Assembly (NCBI GenBank): GCA_029570205.1
Contig: JAKQSI010000084.1
Location: forward strand, 47,046-111,045
Reading direction: 5' to 3'
Length of the DNA stretch: 64,000 nt
Source: Candidatus Omnitrophota bacterium
GTDB lineage: Bacteria; Hinthialibacterota; Hinthialibacteria; Hinthialibacterales; JAKPRU01
Below, in pieces: positions 44,985-54,317 of this stretch (positions are counted from its first letter, which is position 1; each line of letters starts with the position of its first letter). The notes below the pieces were generated by a model, which worked only from the letters and a program-made list of their open reading frames with translations, made no database searches and was not told the origin of the DNA. Both the position numbers and the translations under genes were made by a program.

Positions 44985-46655
44985 TCAGTCCTCCGGGAGT
45001 TCCTGCCCCTTGGTTTCCGGCGCCCAAATCAAGGCGATCATCCCCAATACATAAATAAAGGACATAATTACCGCTGCCGTACGGATGGACATCACCGTGC
45101 TGAGATACCCGAACGCGATCGGAGCCGGCACGGCGAGGTAGCGCACCGTGTTATAGCAGAAGCCGACTCCGGTTCCACGCAGACGAGTCGGGAACAATTC
45201 CGGGAAATAAATCGAGTACCCGCCGAACACGGCCAGCTGGGCGAACCCCATAAGAGGCAGCATCCAATACGCCTGTGTCGCCGTGTCCAGGGAATAGAAA
45301 ACAAAGATTGTTGACAGCAGGCAGAGAATGAACGAACCAAGAAAGGCGATCCGCCGACCGATATACGTCGCGAGCAGCGTAAACGCAAACATGCCGAGGA
45401 ATGACCCCGCATCCTGCAAAAGGGTCCCTTTGGCCCGCACACTGTCGATGTAGCCTTGAACGCCGGCCATGGCGCCCGGAAATTCAGATTCGACCAACAG
45501 CCGGTTCAGGTGAATCAATGAATCCCCTTCGGGATTTTGCTCGATCCGGGTCTGAATGGGCTTGGAGAGTTCCAGGTGGGAAAACCGTTCGGGAGAGTAA
45601 ACCGGTTCTCCCTCAATGATGGCATTTAACCCGGAGACCAGCCGCTCTTTCAATTCCTCGGACGGATCCGTCGAGCCATCATAAGCATCCACCATCGCAA
45701 GGGTATCCTGGGGGAGTCGTCCGCGCAGAAATTGAACAAACGGATCGGAATTGGCCTTGATTTTCTCCACGACCGCCTTGGCATCGGTCAGGTCCTCAAC
45801 CCGGATGGGGGCATCCATCAACGCCATGGTGATCAGTTCGGGGGAGAAGAAACCGATCCCCCATAACCCGATCATGCCGGAGACACCGAGTAAAAGACCG
45901 ACAATCGTATTCCGCCGCCACCGGGGTTCCTTAAACAAATCGACGGGCGATCCAAGTTGTTTTAACACTGCCGCTCCACCTTGGGCCATTTCCGCCTTTT
46001 TCCTCTTCCAGGCTTCCGGTTCACTCAGAATGCCCACAATGGGAATCACCAGTAATGCGGGGACAATTCCCACAAAGAACAGAACTCGCCAACCGGAGAA
46101 ACCAAGGAAAAACTGTTCCGCACTCGGCGGGACAGTGTAGGCAATCCAGGACCCCATCATGTTGCCGATCGCGGAGAGGGTCTGGAGAGACCCCAGGGCC
46201 ATCGACCGGAACCCGGAGGGAACGCTTTCCGCAACCAGTGTCGTCGCCGCGCCGAACATCCCCCCTACTCCCAAGCCCACCAGGAATCGGTAAATCGTAA
46301 AATCCAGCCACGATGTTGCACAGCCCGATAACCCGGTAAACCCGGAATACACCAGCAACGTGCAGATCATGGTTTTTACCCGACCGATCTTGTCGCTCAT
46401 CATACCGAAGACAATCCCCCCCGTGGCCCAGCCGAAGATCATGGATCCGGTGGCCCACCCGATGTATTTCTTAATCGCCAGCTGAGCGGCGGCATCGCTG
46501 CCCAGGACCTCCCGTAATGCCGATTCACGTGCCAGCACAAACAGCCGCTGATCCATGCAATCGAACAGCCAGCCACACGACGCAATAATGACGATGATCC
46601 AATGGTATAGGGTTACACCCTCGAACACATTCAACTTCTGGTTGGTTTGGTTCAC
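44985..46655 (-). CDS. MFS transporter with a large loop insertion
   Basis: 556 residues from the GTG at 46655, with GGAGG eight bases upstream; an earlier start at 46769 has no ribosome binding site. Twelve hydrophobic segments are expected. The loop motif between TM2 and TM3 is GMMSDKIGRVKTM, and RFLVGLGVGGMFGAATTLVAESVPSGFR matches the sugar-porter/organic anion branch. Between TM7 (TIVGLLLGVSGMIGLWGIGFF) and TM8 (GSFLGMFAFTLLATYIGRR) there are about 150 extra hydrophilic residues, which is unusual. The substrate is unknown; relatives carry sugars, sialate or aromatic acids. Confidence 0.88.
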   Translation of the reverse strand: MNQTNQKLNVFEGVTLYHWIIVIIASCGWLFDCMDQRLFVLARESALREVLGSDAAAQLAIKKYIGWATGSMIFGWATGGIVFGMMSDKIGRVKTMICTLLVYSGFTGLSGCATSWLDFTIYRFLVGLGVGGMFGAATTLVAESVPSGFRSMALGSLQTLSAIGNMMGSWIAYTVPPSAEQFFLGFSGWRVLFFVGIVPALLVIPIVGILSEPEAWKRKKAEMAQGGAAVLKQLGSPVDLFKEPRWRRNTIVGLLLGVSGMIGLWGIGFFSPELITMALMDAPIRVEDLTDAKAVVEKIKANSDPFVQFLRGRLPQDTLAMVDAYDGSTDPSEELKERLVSGLNAIIEGEPVYSPERFSHLELSKPIQTRIEQNPEGDSLIHLNRLLVESEFPGAMAGVQGYIDSVRAKGTLLQDAGSFLGMFAFTLLATYIGRRIAFLGSFILCLLSTIFVFYSLDTATQAYWMLPLMGFAQLAVFGGYSIYFPELFPTRLRGTGVGFCYNTVRYLAVPAPIAFGYLSTVMSIRTAAVIMSFIYVLGMIALIWAPETKGQELPED

Positions 46656-46793
46656 AAAACCGTCCTCCAATCCCAGTTTTCCGTGCGCAAATAATAAATC
46701 ACGGTTTTTTTGATTCTCAGGTACAATGCAGCATCTGTCAAGCGGCATCGAGATTCCGCGATTCTGCATACCGAGAAAGCGAAGCGCATTTCC

Positions 46794-49079
46794 TCAAAGC
46801 AAATACTCCAGCAGCCGTTCGGCGCTCTGTTTTCCACGGTCGCCGATCTCCAGCGGCGGACCGACACAGGATGGACATCCGGTTTTACAGGCGCATTTCG
46901 CGATGGCATCTGCCGCCGACCGAAATAACTCCTTGTCGATTTCAAAAATCCGTTGCGCGATTCCGATCCCGCCCGGATAGGCATCGTATAAATAGATAGT
47001 CGGCAAATCGGAAAACGGCGCACGGACCATCGGGGAGCATCGAATATCCCTCGGATCGCACAGCACGAAAATCGGAACCACATTTACCAGCGCTGTCCCC
47101 AGGGCACGCAATCCGCCCCCCAGGTCCACCCCCTCCTCACGCAACGCCTCCACGACCCCCTCGGAAAAATCCACCCAATAAGATTCGGTGTGCATATCCT
47201 GCTGGGAAAGATGAACATCACCGAATCCGACATTCTCATGAGTCTCGAACCGGATTTTCTTGTACTTGGGAACCAGCGTGCTGACCTCTACATCGCCGAA
47301 ATGCCGATAGGCCGCGATATGCGGCAGGCTTTTCTCGGACGGGATTTCTTCCTCGCGGTCCGGTGTCAGGACTTTGATATCCGTTTTCGCAACGGCATCG
47401 GTGTAATAGTCCACATCCACCTCACGGGCGTATGCCGTTCGGCCTTCCCAGTCCAGTTTCTCGATCACATAAGGTTGGCTGAGGTGCAGGTAAATTGCCT
47501 GCTCGTGGATCAGCATGGGGGCGCTGAAAAAGTCCACCTCTCCCAGAACCCGGTTGTTGTCCGACAGGTTGATAATCACAAAGTTCTCGGCAGCAGCGGA
47601 CCGGAGAGAGACCTCCTCGGCGGGATAGGTCTCGCTGGACCAGTACCATCGGTTGCCGGTTTGACGCACAACTCGTTCCTCTTCCAGGTATCGCAGCAAT
47701 CCCTGGCTGTCCGGTCCGAATGACTCATCGCTCTCGAAGGGAAGTTCAAATGCCCCGCATTTGAGATGGCTGATCAGGATCGCCACGTTATCCGGATTGA
47801 TTAACCCGCTCTCCATGTTTGTGCCGAAGAAATATCGGGGATTATTGACAATAAACTGGTCCAGGGGAGCGGAACTGGCCACCAGGACCACGATGGAGGT
47901 GTCCTGTCGCCGTCCGGCGCGTCCGCCCTGCTGCCAGGTTGAGGAAATCGTCCCCGGATACCCTGCCAGAACCGCTGCCTGCAATTGCCCGATATCGATC
48001 CCGAGTTCCAGCGCGTTCGTGCTGACAATCCCCAGGTATTTCCCGGATCGTGTTCCCTCCTCGATCTCCCGCCGCTCCAGCGGAAGATAGCCGCCACGAT
48101 ATCCCGTGATCCGGCTCGGATCCTTTTTCATGCGCTCCATGGCCCGTTTCAAATAAGTGGTCAGAATCTCCACGGTCAGACGGGTTCGTCCGAAAACAAT
48201 CGTTTGGATGCCTTTGGGGATAAATTGCATCGCCCATTTTACCGCCTCGTTGATAACGGATCGCCGAATTCCCAATTCCTCATTCACAACGGGCGGGTTG
48301 TAAAAAATAAGATGCTTTCCTCCCTGTGGTGCGCCGTTGTTATCCACCAGATCGAACGGTCGTCCGACCAGCTGCTCCGCCAGCTCTTTCGGATTGGCAA
48401 TGGTTGCCGAACAACAGATAAACTGCGGATGAGAGCCGTAGAACTTACAAATTCGATGCAGCCTGCGCAGGAGATTCGCTGTATGGCTGCCGAACACCCC
48501 GCGATAATGGTGCAGTTCGTCGATTACCACAAATTTCAGGTTCTCGAAAAGGCACACCCACTGTGTATGCTGTGGGAGAATGCCGGCATGAAGCATATCG
48601 GGGTTGGTGACAACAATGTGTCCGGAGGAACGGATGGTCCGTCTGGCAGTCGCGGGAGTGTCGCCGTCGAAAGTGTAAATCTTCAATGGCCGGCTCAGCT
48701 CCCCGGCAAGCTCGTGCAACTCCAGCATCTGGTCTTGAGACAGAGCTTTAGTCGGGAACAGATACAGTGCCCGTGCATCCGGGTTCCGTTGCAAGTGCGC
48801 CAGCACGGGAAGGTTATAGCAAAGGGTTTTTCCCGATGCCGTGGGAGTGACTACAATCACATTTCGACCGTTCTGAGCGAGACGCACAGCCTCGGACTGG
48901 TGGCTGTATAGATTTTGAATGCCCCGTTTCCGCAGAACGGTACGGAGATCCTCAGAGAGTCCCTCCGGCCAGTCCCCGTACACCGGCGGGCGCGGTTCGA
49001 TCGTGTGCCAGAATGTAATACCATTGCGAAACTCCGGGTTGTTTCGGAGATCGGACAGAATCTCGCCAACGTCGGCCAT
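46794..49079 (-). CDS. DEAD/DEAH helicase of the MrfA/YprA type
   Basis: 761 residues from the ATG at 49079 (GAGGGA just upstream); the ORF extends 55 codons further without conserved sequence. Superfamily 2 helicase motifs are present: TPTASGKTLCYNLP (motif I), LFPTKALSQDQ (Ia), VVIDELHHYRGVFGSH (DELH, motif II), CSATIANP (III), STNALELGIDIGQLQAAV and GGRAGRRQD (V-VI). The C-terminal DUF1998-type region ends in a four-Cys cluster (CACKTGCPSCVGPP). In Bacillus MrfA works with the exonuclease MrfB in repair of mitomycin-type lesions; no mrfB-like gene is adjacent here. Confidence 0.93.
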   Translation of the reverse strand: MADVGEILSDLRNNPEFRNGITFWHTIEPRPPVYGDWPEGLSEDLRTVLRKRGIQNLYSHQSEAVRLAQNGRNVIVVTPTASGKTLCYNLPVLAHLQRNPDARALYLFPTKALSQDQMLELHELAGELSRPLKIYTFDGDTPATARRTIRSSGHIVVTNPDMLHAGILPQHTQWVCLFENLKFVVIDELHHYRGVFGSHTANLLRRLHRICKFYGSHPQFICCSATIANPKELAEQLVGRPFDLVDNNGAPQGGKHLIFYNPPVVNEELGIRRSVINEAVKWAMQFIPKGIQTIVFGRTRLTVEILTTYLKRAMERMKKDPSRITGYRGGYLPLERREIEEGTRSGKYLGIVSTNALELGIDIGQLQAAVLAGYPGTISSTWQQGGRAGRRQDTSIVVLVASSAPLDQFIVNNPRYFFGTNMESGLINPDNVAILISHLKCGAFELPFESDESFGPDSQGLLRYLEEERVVRQTGNRWYWSSETYPAEEVSLRSAAAENFVIINLSDNNRVLGEVDFFSAPMLIHEQAIYLHLSQPYVIEKLDWEGRTAYAREVDVDYYTDAVAKTDIKVLTPDREEEIPSEKSLPHIAAYRHFGDVEVSTLVPKYKKIRFETHENVGFGDVHLSQQDMHTESYWVDFSEGVVEALREEGVDLGGGLRALGTALVNVVPIFVLCDPRDIRCSPMVRAPFSDLPTIYLYDAYPGGIGIAQRIFEIDKELFRSAADAIAKCACKTGCPSCVGPPLEIGDRGKQSAERLLEYLL

Positions 49080-49368
49080 GAGTTCCCTCGATCCGCTGGA
49101 TTGGCCACCCGCATGCAAAATAAAAAACATATACGGACTCATTATCTCATAATTCCATCCCGCACACAGTGCCCGCCCGGATCCTTCCGGACCCCCGTAT
49201 GACATATCGCGCGCGATCGGCCCCATCCGTCCTGTTCGTTTCATTCATTTCACACCACAAGTTGAATAGCGACCCTGATGCCTGTCACAAAACCCATACC
49301 TGAGATTCTATTTATATGATTCTGTGGTTACACTGAGAAACACAGTGGAACGAAACATCGTAGACACC

Positions 49369-49995
49369 ATGACAGAGACACCGCGCATGTTGGTCATGAT
49401 TTCGGGCGGGGGAACCACCCTCCAGAATTTCATTGACCGGATCGACGCCGGACAACTGCCGGTGCGGATTGTGGGCGTGATCTCCAGTCGGGCGGATGCG
49501 TATGGCCTTGTTCGCGCGGAAAAACATGGGATTCCGACAACTCTCGTGGCACGAAAAGAATATGCGACCTGGGAGAAGTTCAATCAAGCGCTTTGTGAAG
49601 CGGTGAATGCTTACGAACCTGATCTTATCGCCATGGCGGGATTCATGTCTCTTTTTCGGATCGGGAAACGTTACGAGAGAAGGATTCTCAACGTACATCC
49701 CGCATTGATTCCCGCTTTTTGCGGAAAGGGGCTATACGGTCATCACGTACATGAGGCCGTGATCGAGTCGGGTGCGAGAATCACCGGCGCAACGGTCCAC
49801 TATGTCGATGAGGAATATGACCATGGTCCGATCATCCTGCAGAAAGCCGTGGAGGTTCTGGATAACGATACGCCGGACACCCTCGCGGAGCGGGTCCAGG
49901 CAGCGGAGCGTGAGATTTACCCGGAAGCAATCCGGCTGCACGTCGCGGGCCGGCTCAAGGTGGAGGGAAGACGGGTGAGGATTTTGCCGTTATGA
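49369..49995 (+). CDS. purN: Phosphoribosylglycinamide formyltransferase, PurN
   Basis: 208 residues from the ATG at 49369; a GTG at 49324 is also in frame, and neither has a strong ribosome binding site. Family motifs are VMISGGGTTLQNF, IVGVISSRADAYGLVRAEKHGIP, LIAMAGFMSLF, LNVHPALIPAF (catalytic Asn-His) and ATVHYVDEEYDHGPIILQ (catalytic Asp). It transfers a formyl group from 10-formyl-THF to GAR in purine synthesis, so it is another consumer of folate C1 units. The next gene overlaps it by 4 bp. Confidence 0.93.
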   Translation: MTETPRMLVMISGGGTTLQNFIDRIDAGQLPVRIVGVISSRADAYGLVRAEKHGIPTTLVARKEYATWEKFNQALCEAVNAYEPDLIAMAGFMSLFRIGKRYERRILNVHPALIPAFCGKGLYGHHVHEAVIESGARITGATVHYVDEEYDHGPIILQKAVEVLDNDTPDTLAERVQAAEREIYPEAIRLHVAGRLKVEGRRVRILPL

Positions 49996-50822
49996 ACGAA
50001 CAGAATGACCGGTCGATCCGATCCGATGAACCGATCTGCTGCACCTGCGGCATGCCGATCGGCACACGGGAAGTGCCGCGCCTGGAAGGAGAACCCTGCT
50101 GTCGGCGATGCCTGGCCGGATTCGCTGCCTCTGTCCGCCGGGCCGGTATGGAAAACTCAACCCAATCGCCCAACCTGATCCCCTGGCTTCGACGCAAAGA
50201 ACTGGGATTTGTTCGGGCGTTCGTACAAACCGTCAGTGATGCCATGTTGCAGCCCACCCGGTTTTTCGGACGACTGCCGACCGTCAGCCCTCCTTGGGCG
50301 CCGCTGCTGTTCGCCGTGGTCTGCACCTTCCTGTTTTATTTTCCGGGGATTCTTATTAATCAGACGCTATTGCTCCCTCTGGTCGCCCAGGAATTGCAAA
50401 AAGTAAAGGCAAACGGGGAACCCGCTGAACCGGTCGATGCGGTCTACGAAAAGATGGCCATCTATTTCTCCAACCGAAGTCCCTCCCGATGGCTGAATTA
50501 TCTCATGCAGTTTCTGATCGTGGAGATTATCCTGGCTTCCTGGATTCAGCAGATTTTCGTGTACTTGGCCGGAGGTCGGCGCGGATTTGAAGTGACTCTT
50601 CAAGTTCGGTGTTACTCATTGGTAGGGATTCTCTTTCTATTGATTCCGTTTGTCGGAATGTTCATCGGGTATTTCTGCTGGATCGCCATGAATGCACTGG
50701 GGCTTCGCGAGGTACACGGCATTTCCGGCTGGTTATCCGTTCTGGCGGCCATTTCACCGTTGCTGGTAGGATTGTTGTTCTTCCTGGCAGCCGCCGGCAG
50801 CGGGGGAGGCGTCCCCGCTTGA
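49992..50822 (+). CDS. YIP1-family membrane protein with N-terminal zinc-ribbon-like cysteines
   Basis: 276 residues. The N-terminal 50 residues carry CCTCGMP and CCRRC, a possible zinc-binding pair, and the rest has about five hydrophobic segments (PPWAPLLFAVVCTFLFYFPG, the helix around LIVEIILASWIQQIFVYLAGG, VGILFLLIPFVGMFIGYFCW, SVLAAISPLLVGLLFFLA) in the Yip1-like arrangement. A conserved segment RCYSLVGILF resembles the family's tyrosine region. Function unknown. The start overlaps purN by 4 bp, so translation is coupled, but no metabolic link is evident. Confidence 0.8.
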   Translation: MNEQNDRSIRSDEPICCTCGMPIGTREVPRLEGEPCCRRCLAGFAASVRRAGMENSTQSPNLIPWLRRKELGFVRAFVQTVSDAMLQPTRFFGRLPTVSPPWAPLLFAVVCTFLFYFPGILINQTLLLPLVAQELQKVKANGEPAEPVDAVYEKMAIYFSNRSPSRWLNYLMQFLIVEIILASWIQQIFVYLAGGRRGFEVTLQVRCYSLVGILFLLIPFVGMFIGYFCWIAMNALGLREVHGISGWLSVLAAISPLLVGLLFFLAAAGSGGGVPA

Positions 50823-50840
50823 TTTCCGTCACGAGGGAGA

Positions 50841-52310
50841 ATGATGCGAATCTTCCTGGGAAATGGTCCCTGGTATAAAGATGGCGCGTATGGCGTCCGC
50901 GCGGGGTCCCGCTGGCCTCACTTTGAGGAATCGTGCAACCGGTACATGCCGTTTCCCTTCTACCTGGCGTATGCAACGACTGTGCTGGAACGTGAGGGTC
51001 ACGATTGCTGCCTGGTGGATGGGGTTGCCGAACGCATCACAGAGCAGGAGTTCCTTTCCCGCATTGAGAAATTCCAACCCGACCTGATTGTACTCGAGGT
51101 CTCCACCGCTTCCATGGGCACGGATTTGCGCCAGGCGCGTGAGGCAAAAAAACGATGTCCGGAATCCTCAATTGTGTTCTGCGGACCGCACTTGGGCATG
51201 TATGAACCGGCTTTTTTCGAGCGCGTGCCGGAAGTCGATTACATTCTTCAGGGCGAATACGAATACATTCTGCGGGACCTGGTTTCCACATTGGAGTCAG
51301 GCGGCAAGATGGAGGCCATTCGTGGGTTGGGGTTTCGCGATTCCGATGGCAAAGGAATTGTTAACCCCCGCGCAGAGGTAATTCGGGATCTCGACAGTCT
51401 CCCGTGGCCATCCCGCAGACATCTGCCGATGCTGGATTACTATGACCAGCCGGGCGCGATTCCCGAACCGACATTACAGATCTGGGCAAGTCGCGGATGC
51501 CCGTTCCAATGCGTCTTCTGTGCATGGCCTCAGATCATGTACGGGAACAATCTCTATCGTACTCGTAATCCCATGGATGTCGTGGACGAAATCGAGGCCA
51601 TGAAGAATGAGTACGGGTTCCGCTCCGTTTATTTCGATGATGACACGTTCAACATCGGAAAGAAGCGGATTCTGGCGCTCTGCGAGGAGATGCGAAAGCG
51701 GAATCTGGGTCTCCCCTGGGCAGCCATGGCCCGCGCCGATACCTCAGACCGCGAGACACTTAAGGCCATGAAAGACGCCGGTCTCGTGGCGATCAAGTAC
51801 GGAGTGGAGTCCGCTTCCCAGGAACTGATTGACCGCGCAAAAAAGGGCCTCGACCTGGACCGCGTAGAGGAAACCGTCCGTATCACTCGTGAACTGGGCA
51901 TCCGGCAACACCTCACCTTCTCGTTCGGATTGCCCGGCGAAACCTGGGAAACCATCCGCAAAACCATCGACCTGTCCAAACGTCTCGACCCGGAAACCGT
52001 TCAATACTCCATCATGACGCCCTATCCCGGCTCATCCTTCTACCAGGATATGCGCAATGCGGGGATGATCGTGACCGAGGACTTTTCCCAATACGATGGC
52101 ATGAGCACCGCTGTTATCCGCACCGAATGCCTCTCACCGGGGGATCTCGAACATGCGCTCAAACAGGCGTACAGGGAATGGGAATGGCACAAACTCATCC
52201 GACCGTTCCGTCACCCACGTCATCTGAAACGCCTGCTGGCACACCCACGAGGGACCTGGAACTCCCTCAAGTTCACTCTGAGCCGTCACCGGCTGTTCTC
52301 CCGTGTGTGA
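50841..52310 (+). CDS. Cobalamin-binding radical SAM protein
   Basis: 489 residues. The N-terminal half is a B12-binding-type domain (IFLGNGPWYKDG, YMPFPFYLAYATTVLEREGH, LIVLEVSTAS, ILQGEYEYILRDLV). The radical SAM core has the cluster motif RGCPFQCVFCAWPQ (Cys-x3-Cys-x2-Cys), YFDDDTFN, GVESASQE and FSFGLPGETWETI. The C-terminal 70 residues are basic and helical. The arrangement is that of class B methyltransferases and related oxidoreductases. It probably modifies a small molecule such as a lipid or natural product; the substrate is not visible. It starts 18 bp after the YIP1-like gene. Confidence 0.9.
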   Translation: MMRIFLGNGPWYKDGAYGVRAGSRWPHFEESCNRYMPFPFYLAYATTVLEREGHDCCLVDGVAERITEQEFLSRIEKFQPDLIVLEVSTASMGTDLRQAREAKKRCPESSIVFCGPHLGMYEPAFFERVPEVDYILQGEYEYILRDLVSTLESGGKMEAIRGLGFRDSDGKGIVNPRAEVIRDLDSLPWPSRRHLPMLDYYDQPGAIPEPTLQIWASRGCPFQCVFCAWPQIMYGNNLYRTRNPMDVVDEIEAMKNEYGFRSVYFDDDTFNIGKKRILALCEEMRKRNLGLPWAAMARADTSDRETLKAMKDAGLVAIKYGVESASQELIDRAKKGLDLDRVEETVRITRELGIRQHLTFSFGLPGETWETIRKTIDLSKRLDPETVQYSIMTPYPGSSFYQDMRNAGMIVTEDFSQYDGMSTAVIRTECLSPGDLEHALKQAYREWEWHKLIRPFRHPRHLKRLLAHPRGTWNSLKFTLSRHRLFSRV

Positions 52311-52428
52311 CCCCCACTCCGCCCTCACGGCGGGACATGATTCGCAGGATTACCGGATGACCATAATTAAAAAAATCAGGGTAATCCCATAATCAAACGA
52401 ATCATGGTTCAGACAAAGAAATCATACT

Positions 52429-53502
52429 TCAAAACGCGATTTCCATCGGCGGTTCGGAAGGATCCAGCACAATCCCCTCGCAGGCCAGATTGACCACGCA
52501 ACGTGCCTGCGGGTGAGCGTGACGGCAATACCGCCGGGTTTCTTCGAGAAGGTTCAGGATTCTCTTGTCCTGATTGGCCGGCTCATGATGGAACATCAGA
52601 AAGTGCCGCACCCCGGCGGCTACAGCGATATCCATCCCGATAATGGAGGAGCTGTGCCCCCACGCCTCCTTGAGCATTGTTTCATGGAAGGTGTATTGCG
52701 AATCAAAAATCAGAATGTCCGCATCTCGGAAGAAGTCGAGACAGGGACGCATCATCGCCTGGCTCAGGTCCTTGTATTCCCCATCGGTCGCATAGACAAA
52801 TGATCCGGTGTCATCCTCAATCCGGTAGGCATACGCCTTTCCGGGATGATGGAGTTCCATGGTACGAATCCGAAGAGACCCGATCGCAAATGATTCACCT
52901 TCTCGAATTTGCCGGAACTCGATTTCGGCGGGCATGGCACTCAAGGGGACCGGAAAGTAAAGAGGATTCTGCTGGATTTCAAATCGCTTTTGCAGCTCAT
53001 CGTGAACCCCATAAACGATAATCCGGTTGCCGCGTACATAAGCCGGCTGGAAAAAGGGGAATCCGATTATATGGTCCCAATGCGTATGGCTCATGAACAG
53101 GTGAACCACGCCCTTCCCTTTGCCGCACGGCCCTTTCATAAGATCCGAACCGAGAGAGCGAATCCCCGTTCCGGCGTCCAGAACGACCGGCTCCTCACCC
53201 TGTCGCACTTCAATGCAGGCCGTATTCCCCCCCACCGTCCCTGTTTGCATCAATGGAAGCGATCGGAGATACTCCATGACTTCCTCTTTCCCCGCAAAAG
53301 CCCGGCCCTGGGTGGTCCAGAGAACATCCGCAATTTTTTCGGCAATCTCCGCCGAGGAAATCGGGGTAGGAATAGACCCGCGCGCACCACGAATGCAGAT
53401 TTTCAACCGATTTTCTCCATCCAATCCAGGCAGCAATTTAATCCGGACAAGCTGTTTTTCCGGTTGTGCTGCCGGGCGGCTCACCGCACCCTGATCGTAC
53501 AA
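52429..53502 (-). CDS. Metallo-beta-lactamase-fold hydrolase
   Basis: 357 residues from a TTG at 53502, which has a GAGGGGGAG ribosome binding site about nine bases upstream; an alternative TTG at 53529 has none. The metal site reads SHTHWDHIIGFP (HxHxDH), with VVLDAGTGIRSLG before it and YATDGEY, DILIFDSQYT and FLMFHHEPANQD supplying the remaining ligands. ICIRGARGSIPTP near the N-terminus and the VGGNTACIEV segment are typical of the PhnP/cyclic-phosphodiesterase-like group. The substrate is unknown. It is transcribed toward the radical SAM gene (tail to tail, 118 bp apart). Confidence 0.86.
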   Translation of the reverse strand: MYDQGAVSRPAAQPEKQLVRIKLLPGLDGENRLKICIRGARGSIPTPISSAEIAEKIADVLWTTQGRAFAGKEEVMEYLRSLPLMQTGTVGGNTACIEVRQGEEPVVLDAGTGIRSLGSDLMKGPCGKGKGVVHLFMSHTHWDHIIGFPFFQPAYVRGNRIIVYGVHDELQKRFEIQQNPLYFPVPLSAMPAEIEFRQIREGESFAIGSLRIRTMELHHPGKAYAYRIEDDTGSFVYATDGEYKDLSQAMMRPCLDFFRDADILIFDSQYTFHETMLKEAWGHSSSIIGMDIAVAAGVRHFLMFHHEPANQDKRILNLLEETRRYCRHAHPQARCVVNLACEGIVLDPSEPPMEIAF

Positions 53503-53569
53503 TCCATATCGCTCCCCCTCCGACGTCAACTGAATGCAATATCATTCATCCGGGGAAAAAAGAGGGAAA

Positions 53570-54178
53570 TTACTCGGTTTCTTTCTTTGTCATCTTCACC
53601 ATGGCCTTGACACTTTCAATGAAAGGTTCCAGCTCCATGGTCCTGGCTCCGGCAAGAACGGGGTCGTTCTCCCCCTGAATCTGATATCCCCGCTTCTTGC
53701 CTATTTTACTGGGCTGAAGCGAAAACAGAACATTCTCCGGCATTCCATTGGTGACCTTTTTCTTGCCTGTCTCTTTGTCGGAATAAATCAGGAATTTCCC
53801 CTGGTTCAATCCCACCGCACTGGTCAGCCCGACCGAACTTGGGGGATACACAAAAAGAAGGACTTCCTCACCCACGTTGAACTTGGGAGTGAATGTGCTC
53901 ACAGTTATCCCCTCGTGGCTCCCACCGATCTGTTTGATCGTTTCGGTCTCTTGAACATCTCCCTTGATCCCCCGTGAGACCTTGAAAGTGATCCATGTGA
54001 CAACAAGTTGGCTCTCCGGGTCCTTACCGCTTTTTATCTCGGTGCACTTGCCGACAAAAATCTTCCCTGCATCTTCCACGATCTGGGGAAGATTCAGCGG
54101 CAGGACTTTGGACGATTGGGCCGCACCCGCAGACAGAAAAATGAGCGCAAGAGAAATAACAACCGTGTGTTTTTTCAT
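53570..54178 (-). CDS. Exported hypothetical protein
   Basis: 202 residues from the ATG at 54178, chosen because the product then begins with a clean signal peptide (KKHTVVISLALIFLSAGAAQS). The mature part has a beta-rich centre (IFVGKCTEIKSG, LVVTWITFKVSRGIKGD, NVGEEVLLFVYPP) and a C-terminal segment with a lysine-rich end. It resembles proteins in which a conserved VGxV...G...TxKxxRxIKGD pattern precedes a FxxGExxLLF block; I have no functional name for it. It is divergent from the ceramidase-like gene, with a 139-bp shared control region. Confidence 0.72.
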   Translation of the reverse strand: MKKHTVVISLALIFLSAGAAQSSKVLPLNLPQIVEDAGKIFVGKCTEIKSGKDPESQLVVTWITFKVSRGIKGDVQETETIKQIGGSHEGITVSTFTPKFNVGEEVLLFVYPPSSVGLTSAVGLNQGKFLIYSDKETGKKKVTNGMPENVLFSLQPSKIGKKRGYQIQGENDPVLAGARTMELEPFIESVKAMVKMTKKETE

Positions 54179-54233
54179 GATCGATTCCGGTTCAAAAACA
54201 AACCGGCAACCACTCCTTTGTGAACTTGTCTTC

Positions 54234-54245
54234 TTACAATTGTAA
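54234..54245. promoter_or_regulatory. Palindrome in the shared control region of a divergent gene pair
   Basis: TTACAATTGTAA is a perfect 12-bp palindrome 56 bp upstream of the exported hypothetical's start and 73 bp upstream of the ceramidase-like start. TATAGGAT-type sequence follows on the plus strand (54249-54256). It is a candidate operator for both genes. Confidence 0.3.
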
Positions 54246-54317
54246 TAGTATAGGATGTATTTTGTCACGTACAACAGCGGCATCATGCCGGACTCAATCC
54301 GAAATGGGAGAAAAAAG

